Shown one piece after another: positions 1 to 8,620 of a stretch of 64,000 nt of DNA. The first letter of the stretch is position 1; the number at the start of each line of letters is the position of its first letter. The notes beneath the pieces were generated by a model. That model was not told the origin of the DNA and made no database searches. It saw nothing but the letters and a program-made list of their open reading frames with translations. The translations under genes were made by a program, and so were the position numbers. This DNA comes from Clostridium sp. KNHs205 (lineage in GTDB: Bacteria > Bacillota > Clostridia > Lachnospirales > Lachnospiraceae). Location of the stretch: assembly GCF_000702945.1 (NCBI RefSeq), contig NZ_JNLE01000005.1, positions 496,001 through 560,000 on the forward strand, in the 5' to 3' direction.

Positions 1-79
1 CCGCTATTTGCTTCGCTGTTATTTTAGTTCCCGAATTTAACATCCATAATATCGCCAGCATATTTCCGTTCTTCGCCAA
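1..79 (-). CDS. HTH transcriptional regulator, WYL/YafY type, 5' end only
   Basis: Only the first 26 codons lie in the window; the gene runs off the left edge. Read on the minus strand, a GGAGG site is followed after 7 nt by a TTG start. The frame gives MAKNGNMLAILWMLNSGTKI and continues ITAKQIA, which matches the first helices of the HTH_11 domain that opens WYL-domain (YafY-like) regulators. These proteins bind DNA with the N-terminal helix-turn-helix and usually sense a ligand with a C-terminal WYL domain, which is not visible here. The gene lies downstream of the MATE exporter on the same strand, with a terminator hairpin between them. Family assignment rests on a short fragment. Confidence 0.6.
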   Translation of the reverse strand, partial: MAKNGNMLAILWMLNSGTKITAKQIA

Positions 80-237
80 TCAACCGCCTCCTTTCTTACC
101 AATCAAAAATAAGCTTTTTTCACTCTGTCCTTCTGCCATCTTTTATGTATCTTCCCTGTAACCCATAGATATACCCTTATCAATACTATAAAAACATGTT
201 CCGGACAGACCCAAAGCAAGCCGCACCGAAATGCAAA

Positions 238-259
238 CGCTGGGAAGGGAATCCCAGCG
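238..259 (-). terminator. Hairpin terminator after the MATE gene
   Basis: CGCTGGGA and TCCCAGCG form a perfect 8-bp stem with a 6-nt loop, 32 nt after the MATE stop codon. On the minus strand it is followed by TTTGCATTT, a weak U-rich tail. It separates the exporter from the regulator at the left edge. Confidence 0.6.
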
Positions 260-290
260 ATGTGCTATTCAATCTATTCATAACCTTATA

Positions 291-1658
291 TCAGACTTTA
301 ATATATTTCCACTTCCCACTATGTACTCTGGTCAGATACATAATCGATCTTGAGCAGAAGTCAAAGAATATACCAATCATAACCGCAGTTAATCCTATAC
401 CAAACAAATGAATAAGTGCAAAGGACAGGATAACCCTAAAGGCCCAAAGTCCTACAAAGGAGGTAATCATTACATACTTGATATCTCCCGCGGCCTTTAA
501 GGTTGCTGAACATAAATTTAGTATAGCAAGCAACGGCTCAATTACTCCAAAAGTACAGACAATACCAATGGACTCCTTAATTACAAGAGGATTACTGGTA
601 TACATACCTGCAAGATATTTTGAGAATATAATCATAAAAATACCAATGACAAAACCCACAATCATTGTAATCTTTAAGCTTTCACGGGAATAGATTTCGG
701 CTTTCTCATAATTCTTCTCTCCAAGACTTTGTCCTACAAGGGTTGTATTTGCAATCGCAAAACCAAATATCGGGAAGAATGCCAGTGCATTTATATTTAT
801 TCCAATCTGATAGGCAGCCATAGCAACGGTTCCTAAGGGAACGATAATGATCTGCAGCATAAGAAACCCACCCTGCATTACCGCCTGCTCAATGAAACCA
901 GGAACTCCTATCTTAATAATTCGCTTAATCATTTCCGGCCTGACTGTATAGTCATCTTTCAGGCTTAGATTCAGCTTAAGCCCTTTGTAATTATATAGAA
1001 CAAAAACTCTGACCACTACACCTACGATTCTTGAAACAGTTACTGCTATAGCTGAACCCACGATACCATATGCAGGTATATGCAGAAAAGGTACACCAAA
1101 TATCAAAGCTGTATTTAATATGATATTTAAAACATTTACCCCGGCAGTAATTATCATTGGAGTCTTTGTATCACCTGCTCCTCTCATGGCTCCGGATACA
1201 ATGATATCCAGTACAAGAAAAGGCAGATTAATAAGTACAATATTAAAATAACTGATTCCTGCTGCGAAAACCTCAGGCTCTGCTTTTCCAAAGAACAGGC
1301 TCAATAAAGGCAAGGAAAACACCCTGCCCATCACTGCCAGAAGCACCCCGACAATGACTGCCATATACCCCGATTGTATTAATGCGCTTTTTGCCTCATT
1401 ATTTTTACCTTCACCGGTTACTCTTGCAATGATAACCGTTGTACCAATTGACAGACCAGAAAAAACTGTTTGCAGGAATCCCATCAGCATATTTACCATA
1501 CCTACAGCAGCAACTGCAAAGATACCTATCTTCCCCATAAAGATAGTAGATACCATTCCTACCATCATCTCAAGTATCTGTTCGGTAATAGAAGGCCATG
1601 CAAGTGAGATTATCTCTTTGTCTGCTCTTTTATCCAGTCGAAACCACTTCTTGTTCAT
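291..1658 (-). CDS. MATE family efflux transporter
   Basis: A 455-residue polytopic membrane protein, the usual length for the MATE (multidrug and toxic compound extrusion) family, which exports drugs or metabolites using a Na+ or H+ gradient. The opening reads KEIISLAWPSITEQILEMMV, and two halves of about six hydrophobic segments follow. GAMRGAGDTKTPM near residue 160 is the typical loop of the first half, and TLVGQSLGEKNYEKA in the second half matches the same position in other members. The ATG has a GAGGT site 6 nt upstream. It appears to be transcribed alone. Substrate cannot be told from sequence. Confidence 0.92.
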   Translation of the reverse strand: MNKKWFRLDKRADKEIISLAWPSITEQILEMMVGMVSTIFMGKIGIFAVAAVGMVNMLMGFLQTVFSGLSIGTTVIIARVTGEGKNNEAKSALIQSGYMAVIVGVLLAVMGRVFSLPLLSLFFGKAEPEVFAAGISYFNIVLINLPFLVLDIIVSGAMRGAGDTKTPMIITAGVNVLNIILNTALIFGVPFLHIPAYGIVGSAIAVTVSRIVGVVVRVFVLYNYKGLKLNLSLKDDYTVRPEMIKRIIKIGVPGFIEQAVMQGGFLMLQIIIVPLGTVAMAAYQIGININALAFFPIFGFAIANTTLVGQSLGEKNYEKAEIYSRESLKITMIVGFVIGIFMIIFSKYLAGMYTSNPLVIKESIGIVCTFGVIEPLLAILNLCSATLKAAGDIKYVMITSFVGLWAFRVILSFALIHLFGIGLTAVMIGIFFDFCSRSIMYLTRVHSGKWKYIKV

Positions 1659-1854
1659 TTTCTACCTCTTTTATCCGTATCTGATTTTACGCAACGCATA
1701 CAATTATAAATCAAATATCAATAGGTGGCAATCTGAAAATCTTCAAAAAAGGTCTGGTAGAGTAAAAATAGTTGATTAATCAAGTAAAACTGATATAACC
1801 TTCCAAAAATAGCCTATATAACGTTTTAAGATATAAAGCTTGCAATATTCTGTT

Positions 1855-2143
1855 TATTACATTTCAAAACAAGTCCATGAAATATTTTAAAAGGGATAAA
1901 GCTTTATAGTAGCTTACGTATTACAGTTCATGACATGTCCAAGCAATATTTTAATATGGTTAAGGTTTTACAGTATCTTATGTATTACAGTTCATGACAT
2001 GTCCAAGTAATATTTTAATATGGTTAAGGTTTTACAGTATCTTATGTATTACAGTTCATGACATGTCCAAATAATATTTTAATATGGTTAAGGCTTTACA
2101 GTATCTTATGTATTTCAGTTCATGACATTTCTAGGTAAATTTT
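1855..2143. repeat. 64-bp tandem repeat, about 4.5 copies
   Basis: Units begin at 1855, 1919, 1983, 2047 and 2111, giving an exact period of 64 bp. Each starts TATTACAGTTCATGACATGT or a close variant and ends with TTTACAGTATCTTATG or similar. The three central copies are nearly identical; the first is diverged and the last is cut short. No ORF spans it. It occupies most of the 580-bp gap between the MATE start and the lysozyme-like gene. 1659-1854 holds no other recognisable feature. Confidence 0.9.
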
Positions 2144-2147
2144 AAAA

Positions 2148-2171
2148 GGCTGCTAAAATTACTTAGCAGCC
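2148..2171 (-). terminator. Hairpin terminator after the lysozyme-like gene
   Basis: GGCTGCTAA and TTAGCAGCC make a perfect 9-bp stem with a 6-nt loop, about 70 nt past the stop codon of the minus-strand gene. The minus-strand tail is TTTTAAAATTT. Confidence 0.75.
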
Positions 2172-2238
2172 TCCTTAAAAATTTCATTAAATACTTTTGC
2201 CATTGCGCAGGAAAGGCACAACAGCTATGTTTACTATC

Positions 2239-3249
2239 CTATTTCTTACCGCCGTAACTCTTATAGGTAGCGTAAACTACGTCTGCATATACATTTGCCA
2301 GAATTGGACGTCCATAAGAATCTGTAGCTCCCGGATACCAGTAATCTCCTCCGTTGTAATGTAATAATCCATTATATATGTTGCCGAACTTCGTAATCTT
2401 TTCATCTAAAATTAAAGCACCCATACATACCTGGTCTTGTTCACTGCTGTGATTATAGGAACGGCCAAATTTTGAGCTGAATTGAGATAAATATGCATTA
2501 CGGGTGTTTGGTTCCACCTGCATCAATCCGTCGCCAGCTGATGGACTGCCTGGCAGGCCTGCTCCAAAGCTGCTTTCTTTCTTGATAACAGCGCACAGTA
2601 ACAAAGCAAAATCTCCGCCTTTACCAAATTTATTATCTACATTCATTGTATATGTCCATATATTACTTGGAACTTCAGAAGGCTTCGTTACGGAAGTATT
2701 CGGTGTTCCGGTATAAATCTTAACCGATGACATTTTGTCATTAACCGTATCTCCAACCCAGGAAGAACTTGAAGTATAGGTCCATTTTGTTCCGCCGAAA
2801 TTATCATTCTGATATACCTCCACAGTCCAACCGCTTGGAACCTTGAGAGAGGACATCCAGTCATTGGGAATTCCATTTGCATTCAACTGTGACAGTGTGT
2901 AATTGCCGACTCCCAGGGTTACAGCTTTTCCACCATAATTTATATCGGCGTAGAAAGTAACTCCGTTTGATGCCGGTGGTGGTGTTGGTGTCGGTGTAGT
3001 TCCACCGCCGCCTTTTGACCATAAGGCCGGAACATTGGATGGCTCCCAGCCTACAAGGGAAGTATGTGCCTGAAGGCAGGTATAGGTACTTCCGCTATAT
3101 GTTACGGTGTCATTTACCGCATAGGCAGTATTGGGAGCCCAGGCTCCTCTGGCGGCAGCGCTTACTGGTGTAGCCAGGTAAAATGTTGTAATCAACAAAG
3201 CAAAGGCTACCACAAGTAAGGCTTTAACATAAAACTTTTTTTTAGTCAT
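2239..3249 (-). CDS. Secreted lysozyme/transglycosylase-like protein with CBM5 and beta/gamma-crystallin domains
   Basis: 336 residues. A signal peptide (about 1-32, ending PVSAAA) is followed by a CBM5/12 chitin-binding module at about 34-78 (AWAPNTAYAVNDTVTYSG, CLQAH, GWEPSNVPALW). A Gly/Thr/Pro linker leads to a beta/gamma-crystallin-like domain at about 97-180 (VTFYADINYGG, DNFGGTKWTY, SSVKIY). The last 140 residues look like a goose-lysozyme/lytic-transglycosylase fold: CAVIKKESSFG with Glu225 as likely catalytic acid, then GDGLMQVEPNTR and LLHYNGGDYWYPG. It probably cleaves peptidoglycan or chitin-like polymers outside the cell. RBS AAAGGAGG precedes the ATG. The exact glycosidase family is uncertain; the domain order is clear. 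Confidence 0.8.
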   Translation of the reverse strand: MTKKKFYVKALLVVAFALLITTFYLATPVSAAARGAWAPNTAYAVNDTVTYSGSTYTCLQAHTSLVGWEPSNVPALWSKGGGGTTPTPTPPPASNGVTFYADINYGGKAVTLGVGNYTLSQLNANGIPNDWMSSLKVPSGWTVEVYQNDNFGGTKWTYTSSSSWVGDTVNDKMSSVKIYTGTPNTSVTKPSEVPSNIWTYTMNVDNKFGKGGDFALLLCAVIKKESSFGAGLPGSPSAGDGLMQVEPNTRNAYLSQFSSKFGRSYNHSSEQDQVCMGALILDEKITKFGNIYNGLLHYNGGDYWYPGATDSYGRPILANVYADVVYATYKSYGGKK

Positions 3250-3506
3250 TTTTTGACCTCCTTTATAATTTATTTAACTGTGACTTTCTTAATGACCAGC
3301 CACAGGTGTAACTTAACTGTACTAATTTATTCCCTCTAATCAAACGCACAGCAATTATTTGTGGACCCCCGCATGCTTTTATGTATCTCAATTGAATGAC
3401 TCAAATTTTGGACAGTTGAGCATTGCTTATAATATAAAAACGTTTCAATTTAAGAAATTCCTACCAATTTTTCACTTTTAATTTATTTTTTTTGATTTAA
3501 TTTCTC

Positions 3507-4064
3507 TCATCTTATTTCTTTCATTTCTCTCATATCATTCATTCCTCTCATTTCAATTAATTTTCTTACTTTTTGCTTCGCCCTCATTATTCGAGTATCA
3601 ACATGTTTTGCTGTCATTCCCAAGGCTTTACCGATTTCCTTATAGGATAAGCCCTGTACGTATTTCATAAGCAATACTAATCTGCTTGTTTCATCAAGTT
3701 CTGCTATGCACTTTAACATATACATAAAGTCCTCCTGACGGATTACCTGTATCTCAACAGATAAATCCTCGGACTTCAGTTCATACTCCATATCTTCCAG
3801 GGAAACTGACGACAGATGTTTATTTTTACGTATAATATCTATGCATTTGTTCTTTACAATGATAATGATCCTCTTACGAAAATCTCCGTAATTTAACGTC
3901 AGCATTTTATCTTTATGTTTTATTACTGACAGAAAAGCGTCCTGAACTGCATCCTCAGCCATCGCTGGATTCTTCGTGATTCTTAAAGCTATATTGATAC
4001 AATCAAAACGCAATTCCTCATATAATTCTTCCAACCTTTTCTTTTCCTGGTCATTTTCAAACAT
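3507..4064 (-). CDS. ECF-type RNA polymerase sigma factor
   Basis: 185 residues from the ATG at 4064, which has the strong site AGGAGGGG 5 nt upstream; a longer upstream reading has no RBS and non-sigma-like sequence. Region 2 is at about 20-85 (ALRITKNPAMAEDAVQDAFL) and region 4 at about 115-165 (LDETSRLVLLMKYVQGLSYK, then AKHVDTRIMRAKQKVRKLI), as in sigma-70 family extracytoplasmic-function factors. It should direct RNA polymerase to a small alternative regulon. No anti-sigma gene is adjacent. The C-terminal tail MRGMNDMREMKEIR is a low-complexity extension encoded by a CTCATTTC-type repeat and is probably not functional. Confidence 0.87.
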   Translation of the reverse strand: MFENDQEKKRLEELYEELRFDCINIALRITKNPAMAEDAVQDAFLSVIKHKDKMLTLNYGDFRKRIIIIVKNKCIDIIRKNKHLSSVSLEDMEYELKSEDLSVEIQVIRQEDFMYMLKCIAELDETSRLVLLMKYVQGLSYKEIGKALGMTAKHVDTRIMRAKQKVRKLIEMRGMNDMREMKEIR

Positions 4065-4310
4065 TGCTTCCCCTCCTATGTTAATATTAATAAAAAACCC
4101 TTGATTAATATGGGTAATTTTGTAAACATTTACAATTTTGATTATACAGTAGTATGAAGCTTCTGCCAATAAGATAAGTTTCCTAGCATGAACTCTGAAT
4201 TTCCTTATATTCTGCAAGTAAATAAGGACGTGAAATATACCACTCACGTCCTCAATTTTTTACATAATTCTATTGTAGATTTCCAATGATTTAGCTATCT
4301 TGGAGTTATC

Positions 4311-5594
4311 TTAAGACTTTTTATCAATTTTCTTTGACAGCAATTTATCCAGATAAATAGATTTAAACTGTTTACTTGCCATCATTTGCTTTAAAGGCGG
4401 TAATTTGAAAATAACTCCAAATACGGCTGCCATTGCACGATGATTAGCAAATGCCTGGTTATCAAATACGAGATTCTGAAGGGTTCCTTTCTCAATTGCC
4501 TGTAATACAAATCTATGGGTACTATTTACCGGTGTAATAACCCGAACCTCTCTTTGTACTAATTCTATGACATTTTTAGGACAGCTTCGTACACAGACAC
4601 CACAGCCAAGGCAAACCTCCTTATCTACCTCTGCAACCTTCTTCCCCTCTTTGTTGTTTGACATGGTGATTGCTAATACCGGACATACCTTTTTGCATTT
4701 TCCGCAGCCTACACACTCATGGGAAATCTTAGGCACATAGTTGGTAGTAGCCACCGGCTGCATTGGACTGAATTTTCTTGCCGCCTGTAAGGCTTCACAA
4801 CAGCAGCCGCAGCAATTGCAAATGAATGCCGGAGCTTCACGAACATTTTCACCTATCTGAACAAGGTTAGCTTCATAAGAACGTTCCAGTACCTCCATGG
4901 CCTCTTTCCGGTCAATTAATCTTGCATGGTGTCCATTCTCTGCAAGAGAACGGGCTACATTTCCAAAGGTGAGGCAAACATCCAAAGGAGCATCTATTTC
5001 ACAGGGGTGGCCTGCATGGAGCATCTTATGTCTGCAATAACAGGTTCCAAGGCCTATATGAGTGGCATCCTCAATAATATGGCTAGCTCTTTCATAATCC
5101 AGGATGTGAATTGTGTTGTCATTAGTCAAAACCGGCTCCTGCACATAAACTCTTCCAAGATGGGTCTCTGTTGCAAAGAATAAATCCTTAACGAAGTCTT
5201 CTTCTACATTCATATATTGATAATACAACTCACTTAAATACTTCTGATCAATATCACCTCTTGTACGCATTAGCGCAAACTCAATAAAGCCTGCCATTGG
5301 CGGAGGCATCACAAATTGGCGCACTCCTCTGTAAAAGGAATCCACCAGTAACGCCTTCTCACATAAATGTTCTAAAAAAGCTTCCGCTTTCCCTTCACTG
5401 GTATTCCAGATTTTTGCCGCTTTTTTTGCTGTAAATGGGCGAACTGGCAAGCGTGCGACCCACTTGGCTTCCTTTTCCGTATATAGAACTTGCAGAATTT
5501 TATACAGACTGTCCGTTGGCGGAGCCCCTTGCGTAAACCAATTAATTCTTTCTTCTAAGTTCTTATAGGCATCTTTACTGGTAATATGTCCCAT
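4311..5594 (-). CDS. 4Fe-4S dicluster ferredoxin-type protein
   Basis: 427 residues. The first 90 look like a winged-helix-like module (FTAKKAAKIWNTSEGKAEAF). The centre carries unusual cysteine motifs: GTCYCRHKMLHAGHPC near 183 and CNCCGCCC near 260. Two consecutive ferredoxin motifs follow at about 294-340: CVGCGKCKKVCP and CLGCGVCVRSCP, each able to hold a 4Fe-4S cluster. No signal peptide is seen. Such proteins occur in anaerobic Firmicutes as soluble electron carriers or oxidoreductase partners; the specific partner is unknown, and neighbours on both sides are unrelated. RBS AGGAAGGA precedes the ATG. Confidence 0.75.
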   Translation of the reverse strand: MGHITSKDAYKNLEERINWFTQGAPPTDSLYKILQVLYTEKEAKWVARLPVRPFTAKKAAKIWNTSEGKAEAFLEHLCEKALLVDSFYRGVRQFVMPPPMAGFIEFALMRTRGDIDQKYLSELYYQYMNVEEDFVKDLFFATETHLGRVYVQEPVLTNDNTIHILDYERASHIIEDATHIGLGTCYCRHKMLHAGHPCEIDAPLDVCLTFGNVARSLAENGHHARLIDRKEAMEVLERSYEANLVQIGENVREAPAFICNCCGCCCEALQAARKFSPMQPVATTNYVPKISHECVGCGKCKKVCPVLAITMSNNKEGKKVAEVDKEVCLGCGVCVRSCPKNVIELVQREVRVITPVNSTHRFVLQAIEKGTLQNLVFDNQAFANHRAMAAVFGVIFKLPPLKQMMASKQFKSIYLDKLLSKKIDKKS

Positions 5595-5677
5595 GATTAT
5601 TCCTTCCTACTATCTAGTTTTTATAACCTTATTATGTTAATATCAAGTTATATCATTGCTTAGGTAGTTTCAATTTA

Positions 5678-6060
5678 ATCTCTTCGTTTTTGTATCTTCA
5701 TTTATGCTTCTTTATTTTGCATTTTCATTTTGCATTTTCATTTTGCATCTTCATTTTGCATCTTCATTTTGGACCTTCATTTTGTATCTTTATTTTGCAT
5801 CTTCATTTTGCATCTTCATATTTGTATCTTTATTTATGTATCTTCTTTTTTGTATCTTCATTTATGCTTCTTTATTTTTACATCTGATTTTTCTTTATTT
5901 TTATATCTGCATTTTTCTTTATTTTTACATCTGCATTTTTACATCTGCATTTTATATCTTCATTTTTTGTATCTTTAACTATGCATCTTCACTTTGGTAT
6001 TCCACTTTTGCAATTCTTCATTTAAATCTTCTCTTTTATTTCTTGTATCTTCGTTTTAGC
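5678..6060. repeat. T-rich degenerate 13-14 bp tandem repeat
   Basis: About 27 imperfect copies of units such as CATCTTCATTTTG and TATCTTTATTTATG run without interruption. The 5' third is most regular (CATTTTCATTTTG repeated), and the copies decay toward 6060. Open frames across it encode only F/I/L/H-rich low-complexity peptides in all three frames, so it is not coding. It lies just upstream of the start of the minus-strand ferredoxin gene and therefore within or near its promoter. Confidence 0.88.
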
Positions 6061-6644
6061 TTTATACAATTCTTTTTTATGAATCTCCTTTTTTTATAAG
6101 CTCCTTTCTTTACATATCAATCAGTACAGGCCAACATAACACTACCTTATCTTCCAGATGGAGTAACTTTATTACTTGGGATTTTTATATTATACTATAT
6201 ATCGAAATTAATTTATAGAAATTTTTTACATTTAAAAATATGGAGCAACCGAACTTAGCTTTTCATATACATTCCGCTTAGGTTGCACCGGCACTTTTAA
6301 CAAGCTGCCACCACAATCTTATATCCCAATTTACTATATTTTTCAAATCACAAGCTTTTTAATACATGTAAATTCTTCGCCGTTTCTCCCCTTCAATAAA
6401 CCCAATTTATTCTGACAAAAGATTCACAACATGTTGTAGAAGGCTTTATATGGTGTAAATTCTGATTTTACCAATCTTTCATAGCTTTATAAGCTTTTAA
6501 AGGCTACTATTATATTAGTCTAACGTACAAAATAAGTCCTTATTTTGTAAATTTTTTTCTGTTTTTATAAAATAATGATGCAACAATCATAAAACCTATA
6601 TCATTTTTGTTAAATTATTCACATTTTTGTAAGCAAATTTTTAC
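6061..6644. other. Gene-free AT-rich spacer with an 11-bp inverted repeat
   Basis: No supported gene. TACAAAATAAG (6526-6536) and CTTATTTTGTA (6539-6549) form a perfect 11-bp inverted repeat with a 2-nt gap, followed by AATTTTTTT. It could be a terminator or an operator upstream of the endoglucanase promoter. A weaker pair, GCAACC...GGTTGC, surrounds 6244-6287. Confidence 0.5.
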
Positions 6645-6673
6645 TTTACATCAAAATTTTTTAGCTGTAATAT
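6645..6673 (+). promoter_or_regulatory. Likely sigma-A promoter of the GH5 endoglucanase
   Basis: TTTACA and TAATAT are separated by exactly 17 bp and lie about 75 bp upstream of the GH5 start codon. Confidence 0.55.
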
Positions 6674-6746
6674 TATGGCGTATTAGAAATAAATGGAAGT
6701 CGACTCCACGCAAACCATTGATTAATGCACAGAAAAGGAGAGTATA

Positions 6747-8423
6747 ATGATTAAAAATGCAAAAAGAACGCTGATTTCTCTTGCTGTTGTTATTGTTATG
6801 GTAATCTCTGTTATACCAAAGGGTACTGTTACAGCAGCTTCCTCAGATTATTCTCATCTTATTGGTAATTCTGATGTGAAAAAACCTTCTGTCGGAGGTA
6901 AATTACAGGTACTAGATAAAAACGGTATAAAGACACTATGCGGTGAAGACGGTAATCCGATTCAGTTAAGGGGTATGAGTACCCATGGGTTACAGTGGTT
7001 CCCTGAGGTTGTCAATAATAATGCATTTTCAGCTCTTGCCAATGACTGGGCAGCAAATGTAATACGCCTTGCCATGTATATAGGGGAAGATGGATATGCA
7101 ACCAATCCATCGGTCAAACAGAAAGTTATAAAAGGAATAGACTATGCAATTGCAAATGATCTTTATGTGATCGTAGACTGGCATATGATTAATCCCGGAA
7201 ATCCAAATAACAGTATCTATTCAGGAGCACAAAGCTTCTTCAATGAAATCTCTGATCTGTATCCGAATAATAAAAACATTATTTATGAATTATGCAATGA
7301 ACCTAACGGTGAAAATGGAGGCGTATCTAATGATGCAGCCGGATGGTCTCAGGTAAAAGCATATGCGGCTCCTATCGTTCAACTGTTAAGAAATAAAGGC
7401 AATGAAAATCTTATTATCGTTGGTTCTCCCTTCTGGAGTCAAAGACCTGATTTAGCCGCAGATAATCCAATTGCCGATAAAAACACAATGTATTCTGTTC
7501 ATTTCTATAGCGGTACCAATCCGGTATCAAATGTTGATACAGATAGAAATAATGCCATGAGTAACGTAAGATATGCTCTGAACCATGGGGTTGGAGTATT
7601 TGCTACAGAATGGGGAACCAGTCTTTCCACAGGTACTACCGGACCTTATCTGGCAAAAGCTGATGCCTGGTTGGATTTCCTCAATGCAAATAACATAAGC
7701 TGGTGTAATTTCTCCCTCTGCAACAAGGACGAAGTAGCCTCTGCATTGAAAAGTACAGCAAGCTTTGACCCTGGTTCTGATAAGGTATGGTCAGAAAGTG
7801 AATTGACTGCCTCAGGTCAATATGTACGTGCCCGTATTAAAGGGGTTTATTATGCCACACCGGAAGATCCCAAACCCAATAAACCACAGCCACCCTTAGA
7901 TTTTTCATCCGGATTTTGGGATTTTAACGACGGTACAACACAAGGCTTTGGTATCAATGGGGACAGCCCCATTACTTCCATTCTGATTCAAAATGCTAAT
8001 AATGCCTTAGAACTTCGCGGGCTTAATACCTATGGCAGCAATGATTTATCAGAAGGTAACTTTTGGGCAAATGCACGTCTTTCAGCTGATGTCTGGGGGC
8101 AGTCTATTAATATATATGGGTTGACAAAACTTACTATGGACGTTATCTCTCCCTCACCCACCAATGTATCAATAGCTGCAATTCCGCAAAGCAACACCCA
8201 TGGATGGGCAAATCCTGCAAGAGCGGTGCTTATCAGTTCAAATAATTTTGCAGCTCAGGCAGACGGTACATATAAAGCAACCTTGACTATTTCTGTTGAT
8301 GATAGTCCCAACTTTAAAACCATAGCTGCCGATTCTAATGATAGTATCGTAAGAAATATGATATTATTTATAGGAGCAGGCTCCGATAACATTTCTTTAG
8401 ATAATATAAAATTCACGAAATAA
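6747..8423 (+). CDS. Secreted GH5 endoglucanase with CBM17/28-like module
   Basis: 558 residues. A signal peptide (about 1-31) is followed by a GH5 catalytic domain at about 50-350. LRGMSTHGLQWFP opens the barrel, IVDWHMINPG follows, the acid/base is in ELCNEPNGE (Glu185), and the nucleophile is in VFATEWGTS (Glu288), the expected pair of a retaining beta-1,4-glucanase. After a Pro/Lys-rich linker (about 360-375), the C-terminal 180 residues (GFWDFNDGTTQGFG, then NISLDNIKF) resemble CBM17/28, which binds amorphous cellulose. It should cleave cellulose or other beta-glucans outside the cell. RBS AAAAGGAG. It is monocistronic, preceded by a promoter at 6645-6673. Confidence 0.9.
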   Translation: MIKNAKRTLISLAVVIVMVISVIPKGTVTAASSDYSHLIGNSDVKKPSVGGKLQVLDKNGIKTLCGEDGNPIQLRGMSTHGLQWFPEVVNNNAFSALANDWAANVIRLAMYIGEDGYATNPSVKQKVIKGIDYAIANDLYVIVDWHMINPGNPNNSIYSGAQSFFNEISDLYPNNKNIIYELCNEPNGENGGVSNDAAGWSQVKAYAAPIVQLLRNKGNENLIIVGSPFWSQRPDLAADNPIADKNTMYSVHFYSGTNPVSNVDTDRNNAMSNVRYALNHGVGVFATEWGTSLSTGTTGPYLAKADAWLDFLNANNISWCNFSLCNKDEVASALKSTASFDPGSDKVWSESELTASGQYVRARIKGVYYATPEDPKPNKPQPPLDFSSGFWDFNDGTTQGFGINGDSPITSILIQNANNALELRGLNTYGSNDLSEGNFWANARLSADVWGQSINIYGLTKLTMDVISPSPTNVSIAAIPQSNTHGWANPARAVLISSNNFAAQADGTYKATLTISVDDSPNFKTIAADSNDSIVRNMILFIGAGSDNISLDNIKFTK

Positions 8424-8466
8424 GCTTGTATATATAAAATTTACGAAATAAGCTTGTGTATATAAA
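8403..8466. repeat. 28-bp tandem duplication over the GH5 stop codon
   Basis: ATTCACGAAATAAGCTTGTA at the end of the gene recurs 28 bp later with two changes. The first copy contains the real stop codon TAA at 8421-8423; the second lies just downstream, so it is transcribed but not translated. Confidence 0.75.
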
Positions 8467-8541
8467 ATGAGGCTCTTTCACCTGAGTTGTCTGAATAATG
8501 ATTCTTTAATACAGAACTCTTCTTCCAGGAAAGGGCCTCAT
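8467..8541. terminator. Long inverted repeat between convergent genes
   Basis: ATGAGGCTCTTTC (8467-8479) pairs with GAAAGGGCCTCAT (8529-8541) with one G-T mismatch over 13 bp and a loop of about 49 nt. It lies between the plus-strand GH5 gene and the minus-strand biosynthetic operon, so it may act as a terminator for either. A long loop is unusual for an intrinsic terminator. Confidence 0.45.
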
Positions 8542-8620
8542 AATATATTCTTAAACTGCTCCGCATACAGCTTCCATAAGCTGTCCTGGCAGTCATGACA
8601 GTCAGATATATATCGGGTTA

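Noticed and set aside
1855..2143. Possible CRISPR array
   Set aside because: Units are contiguous 64-bp repeats without spacers, and no cas gene is present.
5690..6099. Three long overlapping plus-strand ORFs rich in Phe, Ile, His and Leu
   Set aside because: They are open only because the T-rich repeat lacks stop codons; all three frames are equally open, and there is no RBS or domain.
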